Assembly: GCA_034509425.1 (NCBI GenBank)
Contig: JAVTVJ010000220.1
Coordinates: forward strand, 3,541,501 to 3,605,500
Source: Eopsaltria australis
Taxonomy: Eukaryota; Chordata; Aves; Passeriformes; Petroicidae
Direction of reading: 5' to 3'
DNA: 64,000 bases
This document shows, one piece after another, positions 43,760-58,100 of the stretch. Under the pieces are notes generated by a model. It made no database searches. It saw nothing but the letters and a program-made list of their open reading frames with translations, and had not been told where the DNA came from. How positions within the stretch are numbered: the first letter of the stretch is position 1; every line of letters begins with the position of its first letter. The translations under genes and the position numbers were made by a program.

Positions 43760-45640
43760 TCATTCTTGCTCATCCCTTCCACTCCTTGGTCCCGCAGGGA
43801 TCTCAGATTGTCGTGTACGGTTAATGTAATCCTGTGTTCTCTAATACTTAAGCACAATAAGTGAATATAAGAATGAGTGTCAGACTTAACTTTGAATGTC
43901 CAAGCTCTGAAGTGGTTTGTTTCACCATTGTGGCTGTAAATTAAACAGTTCTCTGTGCATTCGTGAATGCCGTGTCATATCTTCTTCTGCTGTCTGCTGG
44001 AGGTGACTCCCTCTGGACTTCTAATGTGCTGCTTTTGGAGTGTTACAGGGAAGGGTGTGAGCAATTGGAGCCACAGGATATCTGATGGACAGCTCTGTTA
44101 TTTCTGGGGTGGGGGGGGGTGAATAGGGGGCTAAATGGAGCCTAGGATGGTGGTTGTCAAAAGTTGCACTTCCATGCAATGCTTTAACACCTTGTTGGTT
44201 TTGTCCTTCCACATTGTAGGCAGCAGTTTGGGGATGAAATGTTTTTCTGTTTTACATTCTGCACTCATTTCCTCTGTCAGGGATCCAGAACTTCTTGATC
44301 TGATTGTATCTTTTTCTGAGGTCTTGTCTGATCAGAAAAGATGCACAGAGAGGACTGCCCAAACCCAGTCTCAGCATTACAATATGGTGTAAATCATGGT
44401 CACTATTTCTTCAGTTAATTCATTACATTTAATTCTGTGCTTCGTCTTTCCAGACCTGTCCTTCAGTTGCTTTTGTTGTGAAACCAAGGATTATGTGCTG
44501 CTTTCCCTTTCTTCTGTCCTCTGTCGTGCCTGGCATCTGCTTTGTTAAACTGCATGGTGACTGCAGGCAGTTGCTCCTCTCCCAGGTTCCCAGGCAGCTC
44601 CAGCACTTTGGGTTTAGGCTTTTTACTCTTGCTTGAAACAGCATCTTTGGGCCTCCTCCTTCCAATGGGCTTCAACATTCCACTTACGAGGTTCTCTTGC
44701 CTGTTCTCCTCGGGTCCACATTGCCTTTCTGTGGGCTGTTTTCCAGCCATTCTCTGCCTGACTTTCCCATCCCTCTTGTTTCTGTCTCTCAGAAATTATT
44801 TTCCCTTCCTAAGATGTGTCTCATATCTGCTTTCCCTCCTCCTGCCTGACTGAACAGCCTTTGATCTGTTGGTCTCCAAGTCAGTTGGTTTATCTAGGCA
44901 TGTGCCCTGAGATCCTCTCCCCCAGACCCACAGACCCATAACCGAACCCCCCCATGAAAGGCAAATGCTTTAGAGAAAAAGAATCATCTTTGCAGTTGGA
45001 AAAATGCTACTGAAGACTCTTTGCTAAAGCTTTGTCCAGTTCCAGCAGCAGTGTGATGCTGGAATAGTGGCATTGAAGCTGTCCCAGACATCTGACAGTT
45101 TAATTAGGATCAGTGGTCCCATTTATGTTTTAATTTGAAAGTTTCAGATTTTATTTTGAAGTTTCAAAACTACGTCAGGTTTGCATGCTCATATTTTACT
45201 GTAAATCGAAGGAAATAGTGTTTGTAGGCTCCTCCCATGGCTTTGAAAATGTTCTGGATAGTTATCTGACCCTCACTTGGGCTGGAAATCATGGTTGCTG
45301 TAAAACAGACACCATATGGAGGTTTTGAATGAAGTAATTCCATTGGTGTTTCTAATACACAGTTTGTACTACTAGCAGATTTCAGAGTCGGGTCAACTCG
45401 TAAGAATCCCACTTAAATTTCCTTTAATTCCAGGTAACAAAGCCTATCAGTGTTGCATTCCTCAAAAATCAGCCTATGTCTTGTGTTTATTACTCAATTT
45501 AATGATTGTCTGTGTTCCCACATTTTATTAGCAAGCATTATTCCCTGTCTCAGCTTTTCTGTGCTGCTCTTTGCTGTAGCATCTCTGCGGCACAGCCTTG
45601 AGCTGGTTTGTGTTCATATCTCCTCTGAAATAAAGAACTA

Positions 45641-45766
45641 TTGTTATCCCATTTTAGGCGAGACCGAGGCATGGAGAAAAGCCTGTGCAAGGTCATACAG
45701 CAAGGCTGTGGCAGAACCAGGGAGAGGACTCAGATCTGAGTGCTCATCCAGTGCCCTAAATCACAC
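45641..45766 (-). mobile_element. MIR-like SINE relic
   Basis: Read on the + strand, 'ttatcccattttaggcgaga', 'ccgaggcatggagaaaagcc', 'tgtgcaaggtcatacagcaa' and 'ggctgtggcagaaccaggga' follow the reverse complement of MIR ('atccccattttacagatgaggaaactgaggcacagag...aaggtcacacagctagtaagtggcagagcc') in the right order, as does the following 'gactcagatctgag...ccagtgccct'. It is the best-preserved ancient SINE in the window. Placement in another core-SINE family is possible. Confidence 0.65.
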
Positions 45767-48000
45767 GAGCATCTTCCCTTTCCAAGAATGAATCCTTGCA
45801 CCCTTAGAGCTAAATACTGAAAAGATTGAGGGTAAGTCATTTTGCCTAATTACTGTGCATTGGATACGTGATCAAAAGCCACTGCCATATTGTCAGAGAA
45901 TGTAGTGATTGATGAACATCCATCTTTCTGCCCATGCAATTATGCAGCCTTTTATCCTATCATGAGCCAGTAATTTCCTGCTTCTCTAAGGAGTCAGCCT
46001 TTCATGACTTACAGTCAAAATTATGCATGTAGAACAGGACTCAGATTTTATGGGAATTAAGAAAAATTCGGTAGACAATTGTCATTCTCCTTTAGTTCAG
46101 TGTCACTCCTTCCTTTTATGGTGTGGGTAATATTTCCATGGGGAACTGTTTTTATCATAGGCCCAATCTGAAAATTTTTTCCCAGGCCCTAACATGGAAA
46201 AACACTTTAAGGGATGCCTGTGTTTGCTCTTCTTCAAACTGGTGCCTGAGCATGCTCCTAGGTTTGGACAAACATCCCATTGACCTCAGGCAAATGAAAC
46301 AGAGTTGATGCTTTATTTTTTTTAATCAGGGTGTGCTTTCCTAACACAGGATCCCAACTGTGGGCTGAGGGTCTTTGTGCTCACAGAGTGTTGAAGTATT
46401 TTGTAAGCAGCCCCAAAGATGAAGTAACAAGACTTGTATATACAACTAGGATAAGAGCTAGGAGGGTTCCACTCCTGCTCCCATGGAGGCTGCCATTTGA
46501 ATTACATATTTGTTCTTTCCAGGAAAAATATTTTCTTGGCATGGATGGGTTCAAGACTGCAGTCTATAATGCTCACTATAATGCCAGTAAGCCCATTTCA
46601 GGTCTTCTGTTTGGATACCCCAGAAAATGTAAACTGAAGAATCAAAGTTGTACTGATAACAGACAAATTTGAGATAAGAGAAGTTAATGAAAGCAAATTT
46701 CATGTGAAATTTTGCAACTTTTGGTTTAGGAAAAAAACATAATTAAAAGATGGAATAAACAAGACTAAAGGTTCGATCATTATTTTTTTGACTTGTGGCA
46801 TGCCACTTGTCCCTTTAGTCATTCTAATTACTTGCTGCATCAGGCTAAAGTATGTGCTGAAGTAGCTTAGAATCACTACAACATGTGAAAAGTTAGGACT
46901 GGCTCTTGCTGAACTGCTGCCTATTACCATGGCATATGACTGTGAGGTGGGGCCCACAATCGCAGTTGTAAATCAAAGAACAAGTCATAGGTTAGGTTCT
47001 GTTTTCCTTAGATATTGTCTCTAAGTTTGTTTTCTGTATGCTGGTCTCGAGTGACGTTTGGTGAGCTTTCCAATTAGGTGGAAAGTCACGAATACCTCGT
47101 TCCCAACCCGAAGGTAAGGAAGTGCTCACTTGTAGTCTTGCTCATAATCAATGGATGAAACTGGGAGCATCCTGGTGATAGAATTTTTGTCACTTGAACG
47201 TTTCATGTCACATTTTTCCAGGGTTACTTCTTCCCGTAGAGGGGAATCCAATAATTTTTATGTTTGACTTACTAGCAGGCCACCAAATCTGACTTGGTTT
47301 GAGTTTTGAGCAACTCAGGAGTTTGTTTCGACTGATACTTGTGCATTCCAGATGTCTCCCAAGTTAGTTTCTTAGATAATATACACGAAGTCTCACTTGA
47401 GTGCTTCAACAGAAAAGAAGTTCACATGTGAAGGCAGGAGTAGTCCCTCAAACCAGGAAATAAAGTAGCCAAGTTCGTAACAAGTGCCAGACACTCATCT
47501 TCAGGTCAGACCTGATGTTTTGGCCTCTGTGTACTGTCTTCGATCTTGCATAACAAAGGCAACTGGGTTTACTGTCCTGCTTTGAAATTCAGGGTAGCTG
47601 TAAATCAGGTGTGCAAAAAGCAGAAGCACACAGAGATGCAGTTGAGCCCATAGTGCTTGAAATCCCCTGGGGATTTTGAAAACATCTTAATTCTTGAAAG
47701 CAATCACGAATAAGTAGGAGAAAAGCGTTTTAAACACATCTGAAAATCCCACCCTGGTTTATTTGGCAGGTGAAAAAGGATCCAGAAGAGATACTACATA
47801 TAAGGTTCATTCAGTGACAGAGTAGATGTTCGTAGAGAACGCTCTTGCTTAAATCTTTCAGCAGTTAATTATCATCTTTACAGACCATAATACTGGAATA
47901 CTTCACTTATCAATGCATCAGGGCTTGGATGAACTTTGAGACGCATGAAAACGAGACACTCCTTAGGCCCGTGGTAGCTCTGTGTTCTAGTAACTGATCA

Positions 48001-48018
48001 ACCAATTACATAATTGGT
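48001..48018. repeat. 8-bp inverted repeat with ATTA motifs
   Basis: ACCAATTA-CA-TAATTGGT is a perfect palindrome with a 2-nt centre, containing two opposed TAATTG/CAATTA homeodomain-type cores. About 30 bp on (48047-48068) lies 'aactccattgacttctctgg', another relic of the palindromic repeat described at 43671. Confidence 0.6.
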
Positions 48019-51000
48019 CAGGTCTCTACCTTGCGTGAACAGATACAACTCCATTGACTTCTCTGGAGGTGACAGTTACCTGAGAACTGACCCGAAACTC
48101 TTGCCACAAAGCAGATAATGGTTTCATATTTTGCTGTTTAGTGTTGTTGTAAAAATAGACTCATTTCCTGGAGCAGTTAGAACAAGAAAATAGGGGAAAG
48201 CAATTTCCCACAGAGACTCATCCGCACTGGAATTCACCGAGGACCCCGGATGTGAACATGTGCTGATAGAAAACATAAAACAGCAACTTTGTTTAGGGAA
48301 GCCTCTGACCTGTCAAAAATACAGAGCATTTCTTAGCAGACTTTTCCTTGGCAATTAGTGGGTAGAATTACTCATAGAAATTGTTTTGTTTGTTCACAAG
48401 AGAAGTAAGATGTGAATTCAAGATAGCCCCTCTTTGACCACAAGAAAGACTCTGTTCACAGAGGGACTATGGGTGAAGTGCTGGGTGGCCTTAGCTCCCT
48501 TTGGGGATGAACTCAAACTTTTAGACCTCAGTGAAGAATGAAGAGCCCCTCCAGACTTGCTGGACATCCCTAGCTGGAATCTTTTTCAGCTGTCTAAGGG
48601 ATTTGGGCATCCACTTTTAATTCATTTTTACGTGACTTTCAAGAAACCTTTGTTGGCTTGAGAGCATCTCTGTTTTTGTTCTCAAGAGAGACTAATTTTG
48701 ACCCAGTGATGTCACTGTGACTTCTGCCTTTCATCTCTGGGCAGCAGCACTCAAACCTTAGATTTGAGACATTTCAGATGGGGAGTCCCCGTCACTCCAG
48801 CCATGCCTCACCTTTCCCTAGAACTTTGGCCTTACATGTGTTTTCTGTATAAAGGTGGTGCTGGTTTCAACTGAAGACCAGGGAAGATTTAGAGGCCAGG
48901 TTTCACCTCTGGGCCGTGCTCAGCTGCTGCTGGAGGAAGAGATGCTCCAGCAGTTCCAGTGTGGGTGAGGGCTGAGGGCTCTGTGCTCATACACTTGGAA
49001 GTGAGGACATTTCTTGGCCCAAACTCACCCACTGTAAAGTATTCTGCTCAGAGGTCTCCTTGGAACCAGGAGGCTACTCAAAAACCTCCCCAAGATCTGA
49101 ATTCCCCTGGACTGCAGGAGGTTTCCACAGCAAAAGTGACAGAAATAATTTATCCCAGATAGAGTGGTTTCTTCAACAGGCCATGTGGGAGTCAGGCAGG
49201 TTAATGCTCAGCTTGTGTGCTTCACTGATGGCCCCAAATACTGCTTTTAAATCAAGTTTTAACTGTTCTGGGATGTGTTTCTTGTAGAGGTGCTTCAGAA
49301 GAGCTTGCCTAACAGCTTGTATCCATTTGTTGTGAGGTGTCTGCTGGCCCATCCAGGGTGCCTGGGCTAGGCCTGCGTAGCTAACTGGGGTTTTGGGGCC
49401 TTGCAGCTGGGGTTAGAGATTGCAAATGTTTCCCATTAGCTCCCTGCGTACCCTGAGTTGTGATTCATCAAGAGAGACAGTGCAAAGCTGAGCTTGAAGC
49501 TTGTGAGATGTTTCTTTGAAGTTACTTGTGCTCAAAGTTAGGCATGATCTGAGCTGACTTGCTGAGCTGAGGCCCTGAAGAGCCCACTGTGCTAACACAG
49601 TGTAGTTTAGTCTTTTCTTCAGAATTATGTGAGTTTCAGAAGGGTCTGAAACCTTTCAATAAACCATTCCATAGGAATGAGGGAAAGCTTTAACTATTCA
49701 GTGGTTTTCTACCAGCAAACTCAGCTACACTGGGGAGCCCAGAGCTAAGCTTGCCCCCTCTGGGCCTTCTCCTTCCTTAGTTTCTTCAGCATATTTCTTT
49801 TCAAAGGCAAGTGGGAAAAACAAATCTTAAAATGGTACCTTAAAAAGGTGGGAAATTAAGCAGATCATATCATCTTGATTCCTTTATCTCACTTAATTAA
49901 GGAGAAGTTTGCCAATAGTGATCTGGTATTTCCTAAAACAAGCATATATGAAGAACACTTTGAGGAACTTCAAAAGAATTTTCAGGCTAGATCAGGAAAA
50001 GATAAAACCAGAAGTGGAAACTTCTAATACACTTTATATTTCAGTACTTACAGGAAGTACATTGTTGCATAGGACACTAATGAATTCTGCAGGAGGAGGT
50101 TTCCAAAAGAAAAATGAAATGGCACCTTCTCTATCTTAGAGAAAAGGTCTGAGGGCTTTTGCAGTTATGACAGATATGCAGTGGATATGTAGGGTCATAT
50201 CACCTGGAGAGAGTCTATCTCTGACAAAAAGCTATTTAGAGTTTCAAGTGTGTACACTATTGAATTTCTGCAGCAACTTCCTGGTCGAGCTGTGAAAAGT
50301 GATAAAGGGAATGGTAAAAGTCTATCTTGCTTTCAGTTGCCCTGTTCTACACCCCAGAGGGCAGAAATGCTGCCCTGTGTGTAGCTGGCTGCAGGAAGCA
50401 TGGCAGAAACACGTTGGAGTGGCTAAGGATGAACACAGAGTTGATGCTGATGTTCCCAACCAGGCAGTGAGGCCAGCAAAGTAAAAATAGCAACATGGAT
50501 ACTCAGATACACCCGTGACACTTGTCTGGAAAAATTAGTATTTGACAGAATCTTAATTAACTCAAGTGAAGAAGTAATTCTAAAATCCTGGTTTTGGAAT
50601 CGCAGAGAGTTAATACTCTCAGAAACGATGTGATACAGGATTGCTACACATTTGTAAAGCACACAGAAATCCTAGGGACAACAGGTAACAGTTTTGTAGT
50701 GTTTGAAGTGTTCCCTGGTGTCAGCAGAGCCCTCTGTGAGAGTGGAGGGGTTGTGCCCCAGGCTCGGTTCAAGCCCAGGTATGAACATACTTTAGGCAGC
50801 AAGGCATTTCCATCAGGACTGAAGCACATTTTTTTCTTGTGTACAGGCAAGATATTTAAATATGGGGTTAGTTGTTCTTTGTATCTTCAGGGACCCAGAT
50901 CCTTCTAAGCCTGTGGTCACTGGAAGGCTGTCTGACTGAAAATCCAGAGGCCTTTGTCCTTGTGGAAGTTTCTACTCTTGCTTGGAATCGAGATTTGGAC

Positions 51001-54000
51001 TCCTGAGTTACAAAGATGCTTTTGCAATTGTTATATCTGTCTTTCTGCTTCTTTATAAATCAACCTGCTTGGCCTGCACTGAATGTTTAAATAATAAACA
51101 GCTGAAAGACAGTCTGATGGCTTCTTTCTGAGTGTTTCCCTTAGGGAGCCCTTGGGATCACATGGCATCTGCCCTGACCTTAAGGACCTGCTTTCTGGAG
51201 GCTTTTTTGCAATGCTAACAAACCTCACATTTTAACTAGCTGTTAAATAAGCCAGTCAGTGGTAACTATTCAGGACAGGGATTAGGAGAGTATTCTTGCT
51301 GGCATACAAGATGGCTCTGTCCATGTGCTGGCCAGGGATGAAGGGCTGGAAAACTGTGTGGTGGAAGAGACTATTAATGTGATTTTCCACAACTTTCCTT
51401 GCAGCTGCATTTTTGAGAGGAGAGAGAGAGAGATGGCTAGGCTTGCAGTAACATGTTGTGCCGTCATAAATGCTACAGCCACCATCTGTTTCCAGCCCAC
51501 GACTTGAAAGAAAACTGAGCAGTAATCTCATAATTCACAGGAGCGTTTTACACTTGTGAACCTTTCCCAACCTTTGTCTAATAATGAGGGGAGTGCATGG
51601 TGCTAAGTTTTATATTTTTCCTGTACGTATTAGTGTTTATTTGTATGTCTTTTCCTGTTTTGTTGTTTTTTGGGGTTTTTTTTTTTCCACCAAAAAAAAA
51701 AAATTCACTGGGAGGAAAATCAGACTACGGTCAAAAGAAACATAATAAAGGCAAAATCCCAATTCCATTGATCTTGCTGGCAAAATTCTCCAGGAGGAGG
51801 TGCGTTTAACATTCCTCACTGTGTCTGTTTTAGTTACTTGTTGAGTAAAAGAAAGGAAGACATTAGAAAGTGAAGAGGCAGGTTGCTGAACTGCCCTTTC
51901 CCTGCAGAAGCAGAGCTGCTACAAGAGCTGGACATGCGCATTTTAAACCTCACCATCAGAGAGGATGGTAATGGTAGGTTGGATTTTAATGAAAACAGAT
52001 TCTTCTGCTAATCTTTGCTCGGGGCTGGCCCTCTGCAGGATTAAGGATCCCACCTGCTGTGCCAAAGACATGCTCAGGTTCGGGGCTGCTGGTGGGTGGG
52101 AAGAGCACAAACATCTGAGAGTGACTGGTGAGCGATCCCAGTCTGTCCTGGTGCGGTGCCCTCGGGGAAGCCAACGAGTTGAGATCATTTAGTTGATGGA
52201 AATACTGCTCCCCTCCAGCCTGCAAAGCAAGGCTAAGCATCATTAAGGATTTCTTTCTGGCTGCTCTGCGAAACCAAGGGCTGCTGTGTCTCCAGGCCTC
52301 CTCTCACCTTTGGACCCAATTTGCACACCTCCTCCTACCGCAGCTAAATGAACTCCTGCTCTCCTCTGGCCTTAGGAACAATGGCTTTCATCATCTCTAC
52401 CAGACTGCAGAGCAGTTTAAGGATGAAAGGGCTTCTCATTTCATATATCCCACTGCTGCTAGAGCTATAAATCATCGATGGACTGAATTTATAGCCAACT
52501 GCTACTGCAAGCAAGTGAAATTTATTTTGTGTTGTCATACGTATGGTCAAACTGTCCAAGAAGTTGCCAAACAAAGAACTGAGCTGCTGCTGAGTAACCC
52601 ATTCGATCTATTCTCATTTTATTTAAAAATAATAAATAACTGTCAATCAAAGGAACTTATTTTGACATGTGCTACCTGCTGGGTGTTCCTCAGTATCTCT
52701 GGGATGTGTCTGTAAGTGGAAGATAGCTGCTAGCTGTTGCCAGGTCCAGCAGATATGACATGAAGTTCCACCAAGAAAAGGTTTGTGGGCTCACTAGGGT
52801 TGGGGACAGGTTGAGGGCCACCTCCTTTTTTAGCACTACTTGCTGTTCTGAGAGTGTTTGGTCAGGTAGCAACAGTGCCCAGGGGCCACAGTGACTTCTG
52901 CTTGAATCAGTGACATATTTCCATTGACCTGTACAGAGCAGTGGCCCTTCTTCTGTCTCAGTTTGCTGACAGGTGCATTGGTGGTGGATCTCTGGGGTCT
53001 GGAAATCTGGCTTGTGCCTCTCTTGGTGCCTTGTGATGGCGATGAGCTAAAAATGAGAGAGTAGAAACCCTTCAAGCTGCTGGGGTCTGAATCACATATT
53101 TCTGTATGATTTGCTTACAGAGCCAACAAGCCTGAAAGGTTATTTTTGTATTTTACCCAGGCTCACTAATTAGCTGGCGGGTGTTGGGAGCTGTCACATT
53201 GAGCAGCCTTTCCCTGCTCATTCCTGTTGTCCTGCTGGATTCAACCCCTGCAGCCTCCCACCCCCTTGTCTGGAGTTTATGGCCACATCTGGAGTGTCTC
53301 CCTGTGCACACGTGCTGGTAGGAGCCTCCTCCCTGCTGGCACACACGTCGTGGCTTTTGGGGTCCGTGCACTTACAGGCATCCTTCCCAAAGCTTATTTC
53401 TCCATGAGAGGGAAAGAGAGAAGGGGTACGGGAAGGGCAGTGGCAGGGAAGGCCTCTGACACGAAATTCCCAGGAACAGGATTTGCACATTTTATGACCG
53501 TTCAGATGGAAATGCAATGGAGCTGAATTATTCCTCCTTAATCCTGCTTTCTCACTTTCCTCCCAGCAGCCTCTTCCCCTGCAGTTTAGGTAATGCAGAA
53601 GCTTATAAACAAATCCCACCGCGTGAAAAATAGCAAAGGGGGGAAAAAAAAGGGACCTGGGTTAGGGCTGTGATGGATAGACAGGTGGAAGGCAGGCACC
53701 AGAAGGGAGGATGAATGGTAAAAGCCTTTGATGGAAACACTAAAGAGCTATTGAAAATCCAAGGGGTGGGGGGAGGGAGGAGAAAGAATAGCAGGAGGAG
53801 GGAAAGCAAGGGAGTCGTGCCCCCGTCCCCCCGCCCTCTTTCTCAGGATGTTGAAAGTATTTGTCCTTCGTTACAAAATGATTGAACTGCCGCCAGGCCA
53901 GGCCACCCTTCCAGCCATTGCACTGGGAAACTGGCACTTCTGAAAGCCTCGTCGCCTCTCAAATTTTATAGCTTACCCTTTTTGTGGGAGTTTTTGTGTT

Positions 54001-55100
54001 GTGCTATTTGCAGGATTGTTTTCAGATTTGCTGCGTATCAAAGAAACTGTGTTTTGTTTTTGTTGCTCTGACAAACACAGAATCCAGGTAATGAAAAGAA
54101 AACTGAAAAAATAAAGGCACATTTTTATCAGAAAACACAGCTGTCTGCCTTTTATTGAGTCAGAATTTCATACATTTGGTATTCATGGTGTGAATTTGGT
54201 TTACCTCTAGTTCTTTTTGAAGGAGGAATTTCATCCTACAAATAGAGCTTCTACTTTACTAATGTTTCCATGTGCACAAAAGTGGTGCCTGTTCTTCAGA
54301 GTAGTGAGGATGACCCTGTTGTGTCATAATTAAAATGGATTTTGCATCATTTACATGTAGAAAGCAGTGGGAAAAAATAATCATTCCCCTTTTCAGAATG
54401 GTTCCTGAAGCTCTGCAATGTCTTTGACCTGCAGGATCTACAGATGGAAAGAGCTGTTGAAGATCTGAGTACGAGACTGTTCCTGCTGCCAGAGGCTGTA
54501 TTTGTACCATGTATTTATATGTGTGTGTATTTATATAAGCCCGATGCTCGGAAAGGACTGGAGCTGTGTGTGTTCTTAATTAGATTTGGAGGTCTGTAGA
54601 TGCAGCATCCACCCAGATTCTTGTTAACCAGGGGAGAACCCAGGGCTGTGGGGTCTGTCCAGTGCCACTCACATGTCAGAGAGGTTGAGGTGGTGCCCTG
54701 GGCAGGGGTGACCAGGGCTGTCCCTGGGCAGGTGCCTGCTCTGTGTGTGGGGCGAGTGCTTGTCCTCCTGTCCTCACTGCAGCCCCAAGGGCACTTCTCT
54801 GAGTACACAGTGCAGACAGGCAGCCGTCTGTTGCCTCCAGGATTAGATCCTGGGATTAGGTCTCTGATGGGCCATGCCATATAATTAAAATAGTCCTGGA
54901 AGAGCAGAGAGGCAATGTTCCACCCATACACAGCCGAGTACTGGGGGGCTGTGCTTGCTCCCAGAGCTGCTGCAGCTGAAAGCAAATCTCTCCACTAACA
55001 TAATTTACAATAGCGATTTCCACCTAAACTTCTCCAGTGCTTGTTTTTTTCATGAGTTTGCAGTGCCCTGAGAGGTAACACTGCCTTTGCCCCCAGTTCC

Positions 55101-55175
55101 AAATGAGCAGAAAGGGTAAGTGGTTCACTCAAGGTTAGATGGGAGTCACTGGAGATGGTGCTGCACTCTCCTGCC
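55101..55175 (-). mobile_element. Weak MIR-like relic
   Basis: 'gagcagaaagggtaagtggt' plus 'tcactcaaggttagatggga' resembles reverse-complement MIR ('gaggcacagagaggttaagtgacttgcccaaggtcacacag'). Shorter and more diverged than the copy at 45641, so this could be chance. Confidence 0.3.
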
Positions 55176-58100
55176 TACAAAGGAATTTGCTGTGATGACC
55201 AAAGCAAACAGCCCCTGTGGCGTGTCATTCGCACTTTGTATCTGAGATGCTGTGTCTGGGTAGGTATCACTGTCCTCGTGAACCAACTTTTAGTTCTGGA
55301 GCGTGGGTGAACGCTTGTCATCATGCCAGGATGACACAAAGTCTAGAAATTATGATGGCAATTCAGGTCATGGGATAAAGGGGGAAAAATGCTGTCTCAG
55401 AAGTGTCCCTGTCTGGTGTCACTGCTGGCGATTATTTAAGATGCAGGACATGACTGTGGCAAAGATCAGGTTGTAGCTGATATGAATCATGCCTTGAAAT
55501 AACACTTTCCTTCTTACATTGTGAAAATTACAGCAGTATGGGAAGTGAGGGAAAATGGGATTTCCCTGGAGGTTAAAGATTTTCCTTTAATCAGCTTTCA
55601 TAATGTTAATTAAACGTTTGGAACAATGGCTGAGTCCTGGGATCCGCCCGCTCTTGCATAACTATCTCACAATGCCGATTTCACTTTCATGTTTATTTGC
55701 CAGCATGATTCCAAGTGAGAGCTGAGCAAGGAGCTCCTTGGGGTTTGGGAACACTCACCTCTGTCTCTTACCTTTCCTGGGGAGAGAAGACTCCAACTCT
55801 CCTCTGCCGAGGAGGAGCGACCTAGCGGGATCAAAGCACTTTGTCTGTCATCATCATCCCATCTGCAAATGGGGCTAATAAAAAACTTACTGGTATTTTG
55901 AGGCTGGTGCATATAAATATATACCCACCCATATGGAGAAAAGGGTGTGTTTATAGAGATCAGTGCATGGATACATCTATTCCGGGTAGGTAAGATGGAT
56001 TGCAGTGCCACTTGTTCCCTGAATTTTTCACTCTTTCTGCAGCATAGCTGCTATGTGCCCATGGGAGCCATCGTCCCTGCTCCTTTGAGCAGTGGGCTTA
56101 ATATAACCTGGTCTCACATCACACACACAGAGCTCTGGGGAAGAGAAAATTTGGGGAATGGTTCAGAGGAAGGGCATGACATTGACCACCCCAGGGACCA
56201 CACACCATGGGAATGGGAGCTGAGCTGGACACATTTTCTGGGCCTCTTGGTGCCAGACTGGGACGTCTTTCCTGGTGGTCTGAGATGTTTTGGTGAGCCC
56301 CAGAGCTGGACTAGTGACATCTCAGAGCAGGCACCAGCCACACACGTGCAAGGGGTGAACACACATCCAGAGGCACAGCCTGGCCACTTTGTTCTTCAAG
56401 TTAGAAAGGACTTGCTTCAAAAATAAGGTATGAAAACGTACAAATGTTGGACACTATCGGAAAAAAAAAAAAGGAACCTATTATATTTTAGGTCAAAGAG
56501 TTATCTAGCTCAAGATTTTTAAATATGTGCAAAATGCAGTTTGTGCAGAAGGGCCATTAATCAGCCTCTGGAAGAACTGCCTTTTCTGCCTTTTTTTAAG
56601 CTGCAAAGATGAAAACAAAAAGCGAGGAGTGCAGGGGCAGCTCCATTTTCCCATTGTAGGGAGCAGGAGGGCACCTCTACCCGTGCGGGCTCCTGCTTCC
56701 CTGGCAACATATTCACATCTCTGCAAAAGCTGTTTGAATACGCCGAGCCACGCAAACTGCACGGCACTTTCCCTGTTGACACACGCCTTTGTCTGCTCAG
56801 AGGAGGTGCTCTGTAAACACCGGTGCTGGACGGTTTTTATGTGACTTATCCCTGATTCATTGGTTCTAAATTAGTAGCCCCAAGGCACATACCTTTCGTA
56901 CGGGCAGGGAAGGGATTGCCTCTACTCCCCACCTTTGGAAACTTTGACCTGCTGGGATCACAAACTGTAGGAAATCTCAGAGGCGAAGTCCCAGGTACTG
57001 CCAGCAGTAAAACCCAGGAGTAAACAGATTAGAAGTGTTTGAAAGACATTTCAAGGGAGCTTGGGCTGTCTGGCTCAGCTTCCCTACACCACAAGCAAGA
57101 TTAATTTCAAGCCTGATTTTGATGGCATGAAGACTTCTTCCTTAATACAGGAATTGGCTGTGTAATTTCTATATATATATATATTTATCTTACTTTCCTC
57201 TTTGGCAGTGAGGAATTGAAACTTCTTCTCCACACCCCTTTGATTAGCACAGGAGTGGCAGGAGGGATTTTTCCTCTCTTAGTCATTCTGGGCAACCTTT
57301 GAGCCCAGGTTTTCCACCCTGTTCCCATTAGGAAGCTGCAGAGGCCACACGAGTGAGTTCCTGGCCAGCTGGGAGCCGTCAGCTGCCTTCAAAGCCCTGG
57401 CCAGCCCTTGTGTGATAAATCCATGGTGAGGTGTGTAATGCACATGGTATCAGCCCCGTATCCCACACAGTTCCTGTCCCAACAGGGATGAAAACTTTTT
57501 TAAAAACTGGAGTACAAAAGGGGAAAACCTATTTCTTGAACTTTTAAGTCAGTTTATGGAGCAGTAAGGAGTATGAGGGTTGGGTCTTGCTGGGCTTTAT
57601 CCGAGGGCTGCTGGCTGTGGGTTTTACCAGCTTCCCACAGGAGTGAGGTGACAAAGCCCTAAAAGCTGAGCTGGTCCCTCCCAAATCCTCCACTGCAGAC
57701 AGCAAAGTACATTGTTGATTTACACAAAAAAGAAACGCAGAATCCTCTCTAGACATTTTAGGTTGAGACAAATGAAAATTTTGTTGTCAGTCTGGCTTGG
57801 GCATCACCTTTCCAATTCTCTTTTGTTTGGTCTCTCAGTGATTCATCTCTCCATTTCACTTCTCTTTTGTTTGTTCCATAATTGCTGGCTTAACCTGGAG
57901 GCATGAGGCTTCCTTGTGGAAACATCACCAGGCTGTCAGTCAGCCATGGAGAGGTGGTACAGCTGGTACAGTCCTTCCTCCCTCTCAGGAGTGAGTGAAT
58001 CATCCCTTGAATATGCAATATCATCCAGGACAGGAGCCAGGATTCTCAACAGGCACATGAATTCCAGCATCTCTGGAAACATTATTTCCACATTTTGGGC

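Noticed and set aside
54515..56426. Open frames of 156 (minus, 54515-54985) and 159 codons (plus, 55947-56426) as candidate genes
   Set aside because: No conserved motif, no convincing splice partners, and ordinary length for chance frames in a 64-kb window.
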